In this document: in pieces, positions 26,488-35,193 of the stretch
Position numbering within the stretch: the first letter of the stretch is position 1
Layout: every line of letters begins with the position of its first letter
DNA from: Paenibacillus faecis
GTDB lineage: Bacteria; Bacillota; Bacilli; Paenibacillales; Paenibacillaceae
DNA length: 64,000 nt
Assembly (NCBI RefSeq): GCF_008084145.1
Contig: NZ_VSDO01000003.1
Location: forward strand, 943,345 to 1,007,344
Direction of reading: 5' to 3'
The notes under the pieces: model-generated
Database searches by the model: none
Told to the model about the DNA's origin: nothing
Seen by the model: only the letters and a program-made list of their open reading frames with translations
Made by a program: the position numbers and the translations under genes

Positions 26488-29253
26488 TTGAACAGTTTAA
26501 GTTGGGGAATCGTCGTAACGGTCGGCATCATTTTTCTCATCGGCTCGTTCGGATTGGCGCAGAGGTACCGCAAGCGGCTGAGAGAGCTTTCGTCCAAGCT
26601 CGATCAAGCGGAGCGGAGGGCCCGCCTAATGGAAGATATGCTGAATAACATAAATTTGGGGACGTGGTCTTACGACAGCATGACGGACAGCGTCTCCTTT
26701 ATTTCCAGAGCCTTTATTGGAATTACGGGTTATGTTCCCGAGGACTTTACGAGCAGATCGGCTTGGGAGCAAATTGTTTATCCGGAAGACACGGATCGCC
26801 TCCATACGATGGCTTACCGGGTAAGCCGGGGGGAAACCGTCGTCGATTCCTACCGTATCGTCCATGGCAACGGCGAGATCCGGTGGATGGAGTTCCGGAT
26901 GATTCCTACCATGAATGAATTTGGGCAAATGGTCCGGCTCGACGGCATTCTCACCGATATTACGGACAAGAAAAAGATCGAGAAGGAATTGCTGGAGTTT
27001 GAACATCGCTTCTCCCGGCTGACCGAACTCTCTCCCCATCCGCTGCTGGTGCAGAAGGACGGGCGATTGACTTACGTCAACCCGGCGGGACTGCGGATGC
27101 TCGGTGTGGAGAAGCTGGATGATATCGTGGGGGAGGAGATCTATTGTATTCTGCCTCCCGAAGAGTGGGAGAAGGCTCGGCAGCGTATTCGGGTCATTGT
27201 GGAAGAGGAGTACGGGGAAGCCATCGAATACCAAGTGCTGTCACGGGACGGTCAACTGATCCAGACGGAGGTCACCGGGGTGTACGATGCCTCTTCGGGT
27301 TCTACCGTTCACGTATTTTACGATATTTCCGAGCGCAAAAAGGTGGAGACCGCATTGAAAGAGAGCATGGAACGGTACCGCAGGCTGGTTGAGCTGTCCC
27401 CTGTCGCTATCGCTTTGTGCCACGACGGTCTGATCATTTATGTAAACCCCGAAGGTTTGCGGATTCTGGGGGCCTCCAAACTGTCCGATGTCGTCGGAAC
27501 GACGCCTTGGGATTGGGTCAGCGAGGAAAATCGGGATTGGGCCGAAGCGCTGATGCGGGACTTGGTCCGGAACGGTTCGCTTCCGCCGGAAGAGATGACC
27601 CTCGTGCGGACGGACGTGGAGAAGTTGGAGGCTTTGGTCGTCGGCATTTATGACCCGGCCCATGCCTCCGTCGAGATTGTTTTTGAAGACATTACATCGC
27701 GAAAGATGGCGGAGAGAGCGTTATTGGCCAGCGAGGAACTCAACCGTCACCTGGTCGAGTTGTCCCCGCTTTCCATTATTCTGCACCATAATTACAAGAT
27801 CGCCTATATCAATCCGGCGGGGACGGCCTTATATGGCGCCAAGATGCCGGAGGAGATGCTGGGCCTGACGTTGATGGAGCTCCTCGGGCCGGAGGACGTC
27901 GAAGAGGTCATGACCTGCATATCCGGGCAGTTGGAAGGCCAGGGCAACACGCCGCTGATCCAACACCGGATGATCCGCAAGGACGGCGGTGTCCTGGAGG
28001 TGGAGTCGGTCACGACCGGCCTCCCTCATTTGGGACGGGGGACCGCGATGACGATGGTTTGGGATGTGACGACGCGAAAAAAGGCCGAAGAAGAACGGCA
28101 AACGGCCGAACAGAAAATCCGGGAGAGCGAGGACCGGTATTTCCGGCTGCAAATGAGCCTGGACCAGTTCTCGTCCGATCTGTTCGGTGTGGTGAAAGTG
28201 GAGGAGTTAAACGGCCGGTTGGTAAGGGAGGCCCGGCAGGTATTGGATACGTGCCGAATCAGTCTGATGAAGATCGGTGCGGATGGCGCAGTGGTGGTCA
28301 CCCACGGGGGCAAGGAGGTTCCCGACGGCGTGCTGCAGAGCATTCGGGAGCGGGGGCCGGACCGGCTGCCGTTATGCCAACTGATCGATACCTTGGACGG
28401 GCATTATGTCAAAATCGGGGAAATGAACGGAGAGAGCCGGATTCTGTGCGTGGGGGAAAGCTCGGCGCTGCTCTTAATTCAGGCGCAGCGAGTTTGGCTG
28501 GAGACACTCTCCCGGTACGTGAACGTTTTGTACGATAACTTCCGGGTGATTGAAGACTTAAGAAGGAATGTGGATCAACTGGCCTCCGGACAAATGATGC
28601 CGCAATGGCTGCTGCGCTTTATGTTTCATCTGTCCGAAAATGAACGGAAGCGGCTCTCGCAGGATCTTCACGATGCGGCCCTGCAAGAGCAGATCATTTG
28701 GTATCGCCGGCTGAACCAGTTATCGGCCAATGCCGATCTTCCGGCCCGGTATCGGGAACAGCTGGAGGAAATCGAGCAAGGGCTTCTGGATGTCGTATAC
28801 CAGATTCGCATTACCTGCAACGAGCTTCGTCCTCCGCTGCTACATGAGGAAGGGTTGGAGCGGTCGTTGGAAGCCCTGTTTGAATTTACCCAGATGCGTA
28901 CCGATTACGCCATCCAGTTTGACTACTCGGATCTCGGCTACGTCATCCATGACGATGTCATTATCGGGTTGTACCGAACCGTACAGGAGATGTTGTCCAA
29001 TGCAGCCAAGCATTCCGGGGCTTCCCGCGTCGTCATTAAATTGTTTTCCGAGGATGACCGGATAAACCTGCACTATGAGGACAACGGGATCGGCATGGAT
29101 GTGGACAAGACGGCTAACACCTTTAACAGCATGGGGATATACGGAATGAAGGAGCGGATTCGCAGTATGGAAGGATGTATTGCATTCGCTTCTCCGGCGG
29201 AGGGCGGATTGTTTATCCGAATCTCGGTTCCGGTCCGATCGACAACAGGATAA
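26488..29253 (+). CDS. Multi-PAS sensor histidine kinase, ComP/NarX type
   Basis: 921-aa kinase with one N-terminal membrane segment (about 5-23), so sensing is probably cytoplasmic. Four PAS domains follow (about 45-165, 170-290, 295-410 and 415-535; for example NINLGTWSYDS, PHPLLVQKDGRLTYVNPAG), then a GAF-like region (about 550-690). The HisKA_3 domain has His728 in LSQDLHDAALQEQ, and the HATPase_c has TVQEMLSNAAKHSGA and DNGIGMD. TTG start with aaggagag upstream. It is directly followed by its LuxR-type response regulator, 17 bp on. Ligand unknown. Confidence 0.92.
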   Translation: MNSLSWGIVVTVGIIFLIGSFGLAQRYRKRLRELSSKLDQAERRARLMEDMLNNINLGTWSYDSMTDSVSFISRAFIGITGYVPEDFTSRSAWEQIVYPEDTDRLHTMAYRVSRGETVVDSYRIVHGNGEIRWMEFRMIPTMNEFGQMVRLDGILTDITDKKKIEKELLEFEHRFSRLTELSPHPLLVQKDGRLTYVNPAGLRMLGVEKLDDIVGEEIYCILPPEEWEKARQRIRVIVEEEYGEAIEYQVLSRDGQLIQTEVTGVYDASSGSTVHVFYDISERKKVETALKESMERYRRLVELSPVAIALCHDGLIIYVNPEGLRILGASKLSDVVGTTPWDWVSEENRDWAEALMRDLVRNGSLPPEEMTLVRTDVEKLEALVVGIYDPAHASVEIVFEDITSRKMAERALLASEELNRHLVELSPLSIILHHNYKIAYINPAGTALYGAKMPEEMLGLTLMELLGPEDVEEVMTCISGQLEGQGNTPLIQHRMIRKDGGVLEVESVTTGLPHLGRGTAMTMVWDVTTRKKAEEERQTAEQKIRESEDRYFRLQMSLDQFSSDLFGVVKVEELNGRLVREARQVLDTCRISLMKIGADGAVVVTHGGKEVPDGVLQSIRERGPDRLPLCQLIDTLDGHYVKIGEMNGESRILCVGESSALLLIQAQRVWLETLSRYVNVLYDNFRVIEDLRRNVDQLASGQMMPQWLLRFMFHLSENERKRLSQDLHDAALQEQIIWYRRLNQLSANADLPARYREQLEEIEQGLLDVVYQIRITCNELRPPLLHEEGLERSLEALFEFTQMRTDYAIQFDYSDLGYVIHDDVIIGLYRTVQEMLSNAAKHSGASRVVIKLFSEDDRINLHYEDNGIGMDVDKTANTFNSMGIYGMKERIRSMEGCIAFASPAEGGLFIRISVPVRSTTG

Positions 29254-29270
29254 TCAAGGAGGAAGCGGAA

Positions 29271-29942
29271 ATGATCAGAATTTTACTGGTGGACGACCAT
29301 CCCGCCGTGATGGCGGGGACGAAGGTCTTGCTGGAGCAGGAAGGGGACATGGCGGTTGACCTGGCGGAAACGGCGGAGAAAGCGATGGAATTGGTCAGGC
29401 GGCAGGAGTATGAGCTGATGCTGATTGATCTGCACATGCCGCACCTCAACGGGATTGACCTGGCCAAACAAATGCTGGCTATCGCTCCGGACACGGCGGT
29501 TCTGATCTATACCGGTTTTGAATTTACCCATCACTTCAATTTAATGGTGGAGACCGGTATTTCCGGCTTCGTTCTCAAGACCTCGAATAAAGAGCAGCTG
29601 GTAACTTCGGTACGTTGCGCTCTGCGCGGGGAGGCCGTGCTGCCGTTGACGCTGGTGAAACAGCTGAGGAGAATCTCCGTGCAAGAAGCGGAAGCGACCG
29701 GGGGCGGATCGGGGATCGGGGTTATCTCGAACAAGGAATACGATATTTTAAAACAGATTGCCCGAGGCAAGAGCAACAAAGAAATCGCCGAGAATATGCT
29801 GGTGAGCCAACGGTCGTTGGAATATACGCTGACCAGTCTTTTTCAGAAATTGGGGGTGAAATCCCGAATCGAAGCGGCTATGAAAGCTAAAAACCTGGGT
29901 CTGCTATCCGACTCCGATTTTTCTGTACCCCCAAGATCATAA
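29271..29942 (+). CDS. LuxR/NarL-family response regulator, ComA-like
   Basis: 223-aa DNA-binding regulator paired with the preceding kinase. The receiver domain (1-120) has the acidic pocket (VDDH), phospho-acceptor Asp53 (LIDLHMP), Thr in LIYTG and Lys in FVLKTS. A LuxR helix-turn-helix is at about 155-215 (SNKEYDILKQIARGKSNKEI, SQRSLEYTLTSLFQKLGV). The HTH residues are close to those of ComA, but the target is unknown. Ribosome binding site aaggagg at 29256-29262. A terminator separates it from cheX. Confidence 0.92.
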   Translation: MIRILLVDDHPAVMAGTKVLLEQEGDMAVDLAETAEKAMELVRRQEYELMLIDLHMPHLNGIDLAKQMLAIAPDTAVLIYTGFEFTHHFNLMVETGISGFVLKTSNKEQLVTSVRCALRGEAVLPLTLVKQLRRISVQEAEATGGGSGIGVISNKEYDILKQIARGKSNKEIAENMLVSQRSLEYTLTSLFQKLGVKSRIEAAMKAKNLGLLSDSDFSVPPRS

Positions 29943-29971
29943 CGCCTGGTTGAATAGTTCTAAAGTCCTGT

Positions 29972-30000
29972 AAAAAGTCCCTATGGGGCTTTTTTTTTTT
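29972..30000 (+). terminator. Terminator after response regulator
   Basis: AAAAAGTCCC / GGGGCTTTTT hairpin followed by a long T run. It separates the two-component pair from the chemosensory operon. Confidence 0.82.
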
Positions 30001-30158
30001 CGACATAATTCCGCATTTATATACATAATTCTCTATAATTCCGCAATTTTTTTGCGGACCCCCGCAATAATTTTTCGGTTACCGTGGGTCGGGGCGCGTG
30101 TATCATGAAAATCAAACATAACTTAGGACATTCCTCACAGAAAGAAGGTAAAAATATA

Positions 30159-30611
30159 GTGCAAAAGTATGACGGGGCGACGGAGCTGCTTAACAGCGCC
30201 ATAGAATCGATGCAGCATGTATTCTCTTGTCCAATCCAAGTGGGTGCGCCTCTTTTGTTCAGCCAAACCTTGATTCAGAGCGATGTCGGCGTTTTGGTCG
30301 GTATTGTGGGAGACTTGGAAGGCCGGTTGATTATCGAAGGGGAGAGCCGGATTTTTACGCATTTAAGCCAAAGTATGTTCGGCATGCCGCTGGAAGGAGA
30401 GATGCTCCACAGCTTCGTTGGGGAAATGGCCAATATGATTGCCGGCAACACGTCCACTCTGCTCGCCAACCGCGGAAAGCGCATCGATATCACGCCGCCG
30501 ACCATCATGGTGGGGCAAATGCAAATGTACGGCTTTAACCGGGGAATTAAAATCGCGGTGGAGCTTGAGGCTGTCGGACCGGTGAACACCATATTATTGC
30601 TTCAAGGCTAA
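30159..30611 (+). CDS. cheX: CheX-type chemotaxis phosphatase
   Basis: 150-aa member of the CheX/CheC/FliY family, which removes phosphate from CheY-P. The family ExxN signature is seen once, in VGEMANMIAGN (about residues 85-95), as in CheX, not twice as in CheC. The GTG at 30159 is preferred: aaggt lies 10 nt before it, and upstream ATGs at 30084 and 30105 lack sites. First gene of the chemosensory operon; cheY follows 13 bp later. No cheC or cheD occurs in the cluster. Confidence 0.88.
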   Translation: MQKYDGATELLNSAIESMQHVFSCPIQVGAPLLFSQTLIQSDVGVLVGIVGDLEGRLIIEGESRIFTHLSQSMFGMPLEGEMLHSFVGEMANMIAGNTSTLLANRGKRIDITPPTIMVGQMQMYGFNRGIKIAVELEAVGPVNTILLLQG

Positions 30612-30624
30612 GGGGGAAATTTTG

Positions 30625-30987
30625 ATGAAAAAGATATTGGTTGTAGATGACGCCGCATTTATGCGTTTGATGTTAAAGGGAATATTGAGCAAAAACGGAT
30701 ACGAGATTGTCGGCGAAGCCGAGAACGGGCAGGAAGCGGTGGAGAAATATCGCAGCTTGTCACCCGATTTGGTGACGATGGATATCACGATGCCGATCAT
30801 GGAAGGCGTGGAGGCTGTCAGACAAATCAAGAAGTTGGACCCCAACGCAAAGATCATCATGTGTTCGGCAATGGGGCAGCAAACAATGGTGGTAGAGTCC
30901 CTCCAGGCGGGGGCCAAGGATTTTATTGTGAAACCGTTTCAGGAAGAACGGGTGCTGGAATCCATTCGCAAGACCCTGGGAGCTTAA
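30625..30987 (+). CDS. cheY: Chemotaxis response regulator CheY
   Basis: 120-aa single-domain receiver. The acidic pair is VVDDA (Asp8, Asp9), phospho-acceptor Asp53 (TMDITMP), Ser in MCSAMG and Lys in IVKPF. It should carry the signal from CheA to the flagellar switch or another output. Located 13 bp after cheX, with aggggga upstream; a 38-codon ORF and two chemoreceptor genes follow. Confidence 0.93.
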   Translation: MKKILVVDDAAFMRLMLKGILSKNGYEIVGEAENGQEAVEKYRSLSPDLVTMDITMPIMEGVEAVRQIKKLDPNAKIIMCSAMGQQTMVVESLQAGAKDFIVKPFQEERVLESIRKTLGA

Positions 30988-31011
30988 CAAGAGGCAAAGG
31001 CGGGTATCACA

Positions 31012-31128
31012 GTGAATTTTATTCGTTCTCATCATAACGAACACTTGTCGGGGGAAGATCTCGAGAAGATCTTGGAGCACTTGGAAGCGGAATTGGAGCA
31101 GATCAAAGACGAGGATAGCGAGGGATAA
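31012..31128 (+). CDS. 38-aa acidic helical peptide (putative)
   Basis: A small GTG-started frame between cheY and the first receptor gene, ending 3 nt before the next ATG. The ribosome binding site AAAGGCGG (30996-31003) is 8 nt upstream. The product starts NFIRSHHNEHLSGEDLEK and continues with Glu/Leu-rich heptads (ILEHLEAELEQIK) and an acidic end, so it looks like one amphipathic helix. I do not recognise it. The tight packing in the operon supports a real gene, but its size leaves doubt. Confidence 0.5.
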   Translation: MNFIRSHHNEHLSGEDLEKILEHLEAELEQIKDEDSEG

Positions 31129-31131
31129 GAC

Positions 31132-32727
31132 ATGGGATGGTACCGTAACTTGAAGGTTGCAGCAAAGCTAAATCTGGGGTTCTTGTTTATGTCTGTCATG
31201 CTGGTGTTTGTGGGGTACTTTGGTTTGAACAGTTTGAATAAGATGAGCGACAGCCTTTCGGATATGTATGACAATAATTTGGTTACTGTAAGAGACGTGT
31301 CCGACGCCTATGGGATGTACCAGCGTTTGCGCGTAAACATCCGCGATATGTGGTTGTTATCGGAGACGCAAGCCGATCGGGAGGAATACAGCCAGAAGAT
31401 CGACAGCTTCATGAGCGAGGTCGACCAAAGCGTCGCCCAGTACAGAGGGACCGTGTTGACCCCCAAAGAGTTGGAGATGCTGGATGCATTCGTGCCGGTC
31501 TGGGAGTCTTATAAGAAGCTGGTCGACCAGTCAAGGGAACTTATCAACGCGCAAAAAACCGAAGAATTCCTTGCATTTTTGAAGGGGGATCTGGAAACGA
31601 CCGGGGATGAAGTGATGGCCGGCCTGCAGGATCTGGTGAAAATAAATGTCCAACTGGCCGAGGAACGTAATGTGGAAGGCAAGCAGTTATATGAGACTTC
31701 CAGGAACATCACGATCTTGGTTCTGGTGGCTTCCATTATCCTGAGCATCTCTTTCGGCCTTGTGCTGTCCCGAAGCATTTCCGGACCGCTGCGCCGGGTC
31801 GTGGATCTTGTTGAGCGGGTATCCGAGGGAGACCTTCGGGACACGATCGACATCTCGAGCAAGGACGAAGTCGGACAGCTTGCCGCCGCCATGAACAACA
31901 TGATCGGCGGGCTGCGTACGATCGTCGGCGGTGTGGTCTCTTCCGCGGGAGGCGTTTCGGCAGCGGCTCAGCAAATCTCGGCCAGCACCGAGGAAATTGC
32001 CGGAGGAAGCACCAGCCAAGCGCACGCGGCACAAACGATCAACGAGCTGTTCAAAGAATTGTCGGCAGCCACCCACTCTGTGGCCCGGATTGCGGAACAG
32101 GCGTCGGACATTTCCGCCGATACGATGGACATCGCCGAGCAGGGCGGTAAAGTGGTCCGCTCTTCGGTGGATGGGATGAATGTCGTGAATGAACAAGTAG
32201 CCAAGCTGGAGGAAGATTCGAATCGGATCGGTGAAATTATCGAAGTGATCGACGATATTGCGGAACAAACGAATTTGCTTGCCCTGAACGCGGCGATTGA
32301 AGCGGCTCGTGCGGGTGACCAGGGCCGCGGCTTTGCGGTCGTGGCGGATGAGGTCCGCAAACTCGCGGAACGGAGCGGAGAGGCCACCAAACAAATCACA
32401 ACCATCATTAAAGGGATGCAGGAAAATACGCGTCACAGCGTCAAGGCGACCCGGGACGGCGTGGCGTACTCCAAACAAACCGGCGAGGCCTTCGAATTGA
32501 TCATCAACAAAATCAACGAGTCGGCGGGTAAAGTGACGGAAATTGCCGCGGCGAGCCAACAGCAGGCCGCCCAAACCACCGAGGTTATGGCTGCCGTCGA
32601 GAGTATTTCGGCCGCTACCGAGGAAGCCGCGGCGAGCTGCGAGGAGACCGCTTCCGCGGCGCAGTCTTTGTCGGGGCTGGCGGAAGAACTGAATCATACC
32701 ATTTCGGTGTTCAAGTTGAATTCATAA
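31132..32727 (+). CDS. Methyl-accepting chemotaxis protein, four-helix-bundle sensor
   Basis: 531-aa chemoreceptor. TM1 at about 12-32; a periplasmic-type four-helix-bundle sensor (4HB_MCP) at about 33-185; TM2 at about 186-206 ([19 protein letters not shown]); HAMP at about 207-260; and a signalling domain to the end with the hairpin tip [20 protein letters not shown]. Start ATG at 31132 lies 3 nt after the stop of the small ORF. It is followed 16 bp later by a second receptor with a different sensor domain but a very similar signalling end. Ligand unknown. Confidence 0.94.
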   Translation: MGWYRNLKVAAKLNLGFLFMSVMLVFVGYFGLNSLNKMSDSLSDMYDNNLVTVRDVSDAYGMYQRLRVNIRDMWLLSETQADREEYSQKIDSFMSEVDQSVAQYRGTVLTPKELEMLDAFVPVWESYKKLVDQSRELINAQKTEEFLAFLKGDLETTGDEVMAGLQDLVKINVQLAEERNVEGKQLYETSRNITILVLVASIILSISFGLVLSRSISGPLRRVVDLVERVSEGDLRDTIDISSKDEVGQLAAAMNNMIGGLRTIVGGVVSSAGGVSAAAQQISASTEEIAGGSTSQAHAAQTINELFKELSAATHSVARIAEQASDISADTMDIAEQGGKVVRSSVDGMNVVNEQVAKLEEDSNRIGEIIEVIDDIAEQTNLLALNAAIEAARAGDQGRGFAVVADEVRKLAERSGEATKQITTIIKGMQENTRHSVKATRDGVAYSKQTGEAFELIINKINESAGKVTEIAAASQQQAAQTTEVMAAVESISAATEEAAASCEETASAAQSLSGLAEELNHTISVFKLNS

Positions 32728-32743
32728 TGAGGCGGTGTCTAAC

Positions 32744-34729
32744 GTGAAATTAAAGCAAGCGGCATTCTCCATGAAACTAAGAGCCCGTATGTTGCTGACC
32801 ATCCTCGGGGCTATTGTTCTCCTGCTCGGTTTCCTAGTGACCTTTGTCAGTATCAGTACTCGGAACGAGGCGATCGACTCAGCCATGGAACTCTCCAAAG
32901 TATCCGGGGAGAAGATTGGAGTAGAAGTACAGAAGGAGTTTGACAACACGATCGTTTCCGCCCGGAACCTGGCCGACGCGTTCCAGAGTATGAAGCGGAC
33001 GAATACGGTCAGCCGGGAAACGGTCAATGCGATGCTTAAAAATATGCTGGATAACAACCCCTCTTATATCGGGGCCTGGACGGTTTGGGAACCGAACGCG
33101 TTCGACGGCAAGGATGAAGCCTACCGCAACAAACCCGGATCGGACGAGACCGGAAGATTGCTGTCCTACTATCAAAGAACCGGAAGCGGCTCCAGGCTGA
33201 CGGCAAGTGAGAATTATGAGGTTCAGGGGGCGGGGGATTACTACCTGCTATCCCGAAACAGCGGCAAGGAAGTCATCCTGGACCCCTACAGCTTTACCAT
33301 TGAAGGGAAGGAGGTCATGATGACGTCCATCACCGTGCCGGTAAAAGAAGACGGCAAGGTCGTCGGGGTCGTGGGGGTGGATCTGGAGCTGGAATATCTG
33401 CAAACGATGATGAGCCAGTTTAAGTTGTACGATACCGGTTTTGCCCACCTCTATTCCCATGAGGGAACCATCGTGACGAATCCCGACCGGGAAGCCGTCG
33501 GGAAGAAATTGAGCGAAGCTTTCCCTACGGCGGATGTACAGGACATTATGACCTCGATTCAAGGCGGCGCCAGCTATTCGTCAAACTGGGAAGGGTCCTA
33601 TCTCCTGTACACGCCGATCTCGATCGGACAGACCGAAACGCCGTGGTCGGTGGCTACGGTCATTCCCATGAAGGAAATTACGGCGGACTCGGATCGGCTG
33701 CTGACCACGATTATTCTCGTCGGAGTCATCACCACCCTCTTGCTTGGCGCGGTTATCGTCTGGCTGACCGGCAGTATCGTTAAACCGCTCAACCGGACCG
33801 TGGAGGTCGGGGAATACATGGCCCGCGGCGATTTCACGAAAGAGCTGCCGGAAAGGCTGCTGCGCCGAGGCGATGAAATCGGCGTATTGGGCAGGGTATT
33901 CCAAGAAATTACCCGGAGCATGGGCTCCATGCTGGGACAGGTGAGTCAAAACGCCGCCCAGGTCGCCGCCGCTTCCCAGCAAATCTCGGCAAGCGCGGAG
34001 GAGCTGGCCTCGGGCAGCGGAGACCAGGCGTATTCGGTGCAGACGATCAATGAGCTGTTCAAAGAGCTGTCGGGCGCGATCAATGCCGTAGCCGCCAGCG
34101 CGGCGTCGGCGTCGGAATTGACCAACAAAACGGCAGGTATAGCCGCGAAAGGCGGGACGGTCGTACAGCGTTCGATCGAAGAGATGGGGACGGTCAGCCG
34201 CCAGGTCCTCCGCTTGGAAGAGGACTCCAGCCGGATCGGTGAAATTATCGAGGTCATCGACGATATCGCCGAGCAGACCAACCTGCTTGCGCTGAACGCC
34301 GCGATTGAAGCGGCCCGGGCTGGAGAGCAGGGACGCGGGTTTGCCGTCGTCGCCGACGAGGTCCGGAAATTGGCCGAACGCAGCGGGGAGGCGACGAAAC
34401 AGATTGCAGGCATCATCAAGGGCATGCAGCACAATACGGCGGAAACCGTGAGAGCGGTGGAAGCCGGGGTGGTCTCCACCGGCAAATCCGGGGAAGCGTT
34501 CGATCATATCGCTGCGATGATCAGCGAATCCGCCAGCCGGGTGATGGAAATCGCCGCCGCGAGCGAGGAGCAGGCGGCCCAGGCGACCGATGTGGTGTCC
34601 GCCATCGAGAATATCTCGGCCGCGACGGAAGAAACGGCGGCAAGCAGCGAGGAAACGGCGACGACGGCGGGCGCGCTGGCCGAACTGGCCGAGGAATTGA
34701 ACCGCATGGCTGCGGCGTTCAAAATCTGA
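32744..34729 (+). CDS. Methyl-accepting chemotaxis protein, dCache-type sensor
   Basis: 661-aa chemoreceptor. TM1 at about 16-36; a double-Cache sensor (about 40-325, with [39 protein letters not shown] and [17 protein letters not shown]); TM2 at about 330-352; HAMP; and a signalling domain with [20 protein letters not shown]. The GTG at 32744 is chosen because gagg lies 11 nt upstream; a GTG at 32735 would be only 2 nt from it. dCache sensors commonly bind small metabolites such as amino acids. Confidence 0.94.
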   Translation: MKLKQAAFSMKLRARMLLTILGAIVLLLGFLVTFVSISTRNEAIDSAMELSKVSGEKIGVEVQKEFDNTIVSARNLADAFQSMKRTNTVSRETVNAMLKNMLDNNPSYIGAWTVWEPNAFDGKDEAYRNKPGSDETGRLLSYYQRTGSGSRLTASENYEVQGAGDYYLLSRNSGKEVILDPYSFTIEGKEVMMTSITVPVKEDGKVVGVVGVDLELEYLQTMMSQFKLYDTGFAHLYSHEGTIVTNPDREAVGKKLSEAFPTADVQDIMTSIQGGASYSSNWEGSYLLYTPISIGQTETPWSVATVIPMKEITADSDRLLTTIILVGVITTLLLGAVIVWLTGSIVKPLNRTVEVGEYMARGDFTKELPERLLRRGDEIGVLGRVFQEITRSMGSMLGQVSQNAAQVAAASQQISASAEELASGSGDQAYSVQTINELFKELSGAINAVAASAASASELTNKTAGIAAKGGTVVQRSIEEMGTVSRQVLRLEEDSSRIGEIIEVIDDIAEQTNLLALNAAIEAARAGEQGRGFAVVADEVRKLAERSGEATKQIAGIIKGMQHNTAETVRAVEAGVVSTGKSGEAFDHIAAMISESASRVMEIAAASEEQAAQATDVVSAIENISAATEETAASSEETATTAGALAELAEELNRMAAAFKI

Positions 34730-34750
34730 TCATGCGGAGGTAGAGAAATC

Positions 34751-35179
34751 ATGCAGGCGAGCGGTCAGGAGCAGTACGTTGAATTCGGAATCGAGCAGGA
34801 GCAGTACGCGATCCGGATCGAAGACATTCACGAAATCATTAAAATACAGGATATTACCGCAATTCCCAACGTCAAGGACTACGTGAAAGGCGTGATCAAT
34901 CTGCGGGGGCGGATCGTCCCCGTCATCAGCCTTCGCTGCTTCTTCGGCAGCGAAGAGGTTCCCTTCACGAAGAGCAGCAGAATCGTCGTTATTCACCATC
35001 AGGAGGAGGCGGTCGGGATTATCGTCGACCGCGTTAACAAGGTCACCACATTTTCGGACATTCAGCCTCCTCCGGAACGGGTCGGAGGCGTGCAGGGGAG
35101 CTTTTTCACAGGAATCGGGCTTGCGGAGAGCAGACTGGTCGGCATTTTACGGCTGGACGAAGTTCTTCTGCATGAATAA
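34751..35179 (+). CDS. cheW: Chemotaxis coupling protein CheW
   Basis: 142-aa adaptor linking receptors to CheA. The CheW fold is shown by the start YVEFGIEQEQYAI, IRIEDIHEIIK, GVINLRGRIVPVISL and VDRVNKV. Ribosome binding site ggagg 10 nt before the ATG. It sits between the receptor genes and cheA, with only 14 bp to cheA. Confidence 0.95.
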   Translation: MQASGQEQYVEFGIEQEQYAIRIEDIHEIIKIQDITAIPNVKDYVKGVINLRGRIVPVISLRCFFGSEEVPFTKSSRIVVIHHQEEAVGIIVDRVNKVTTFSDIQPPPERVGGVQGSFFTGIGLAESRLVGILRLDEVLLHE

Positions 35180-35193
35180 GGGGGCCAACCGGG

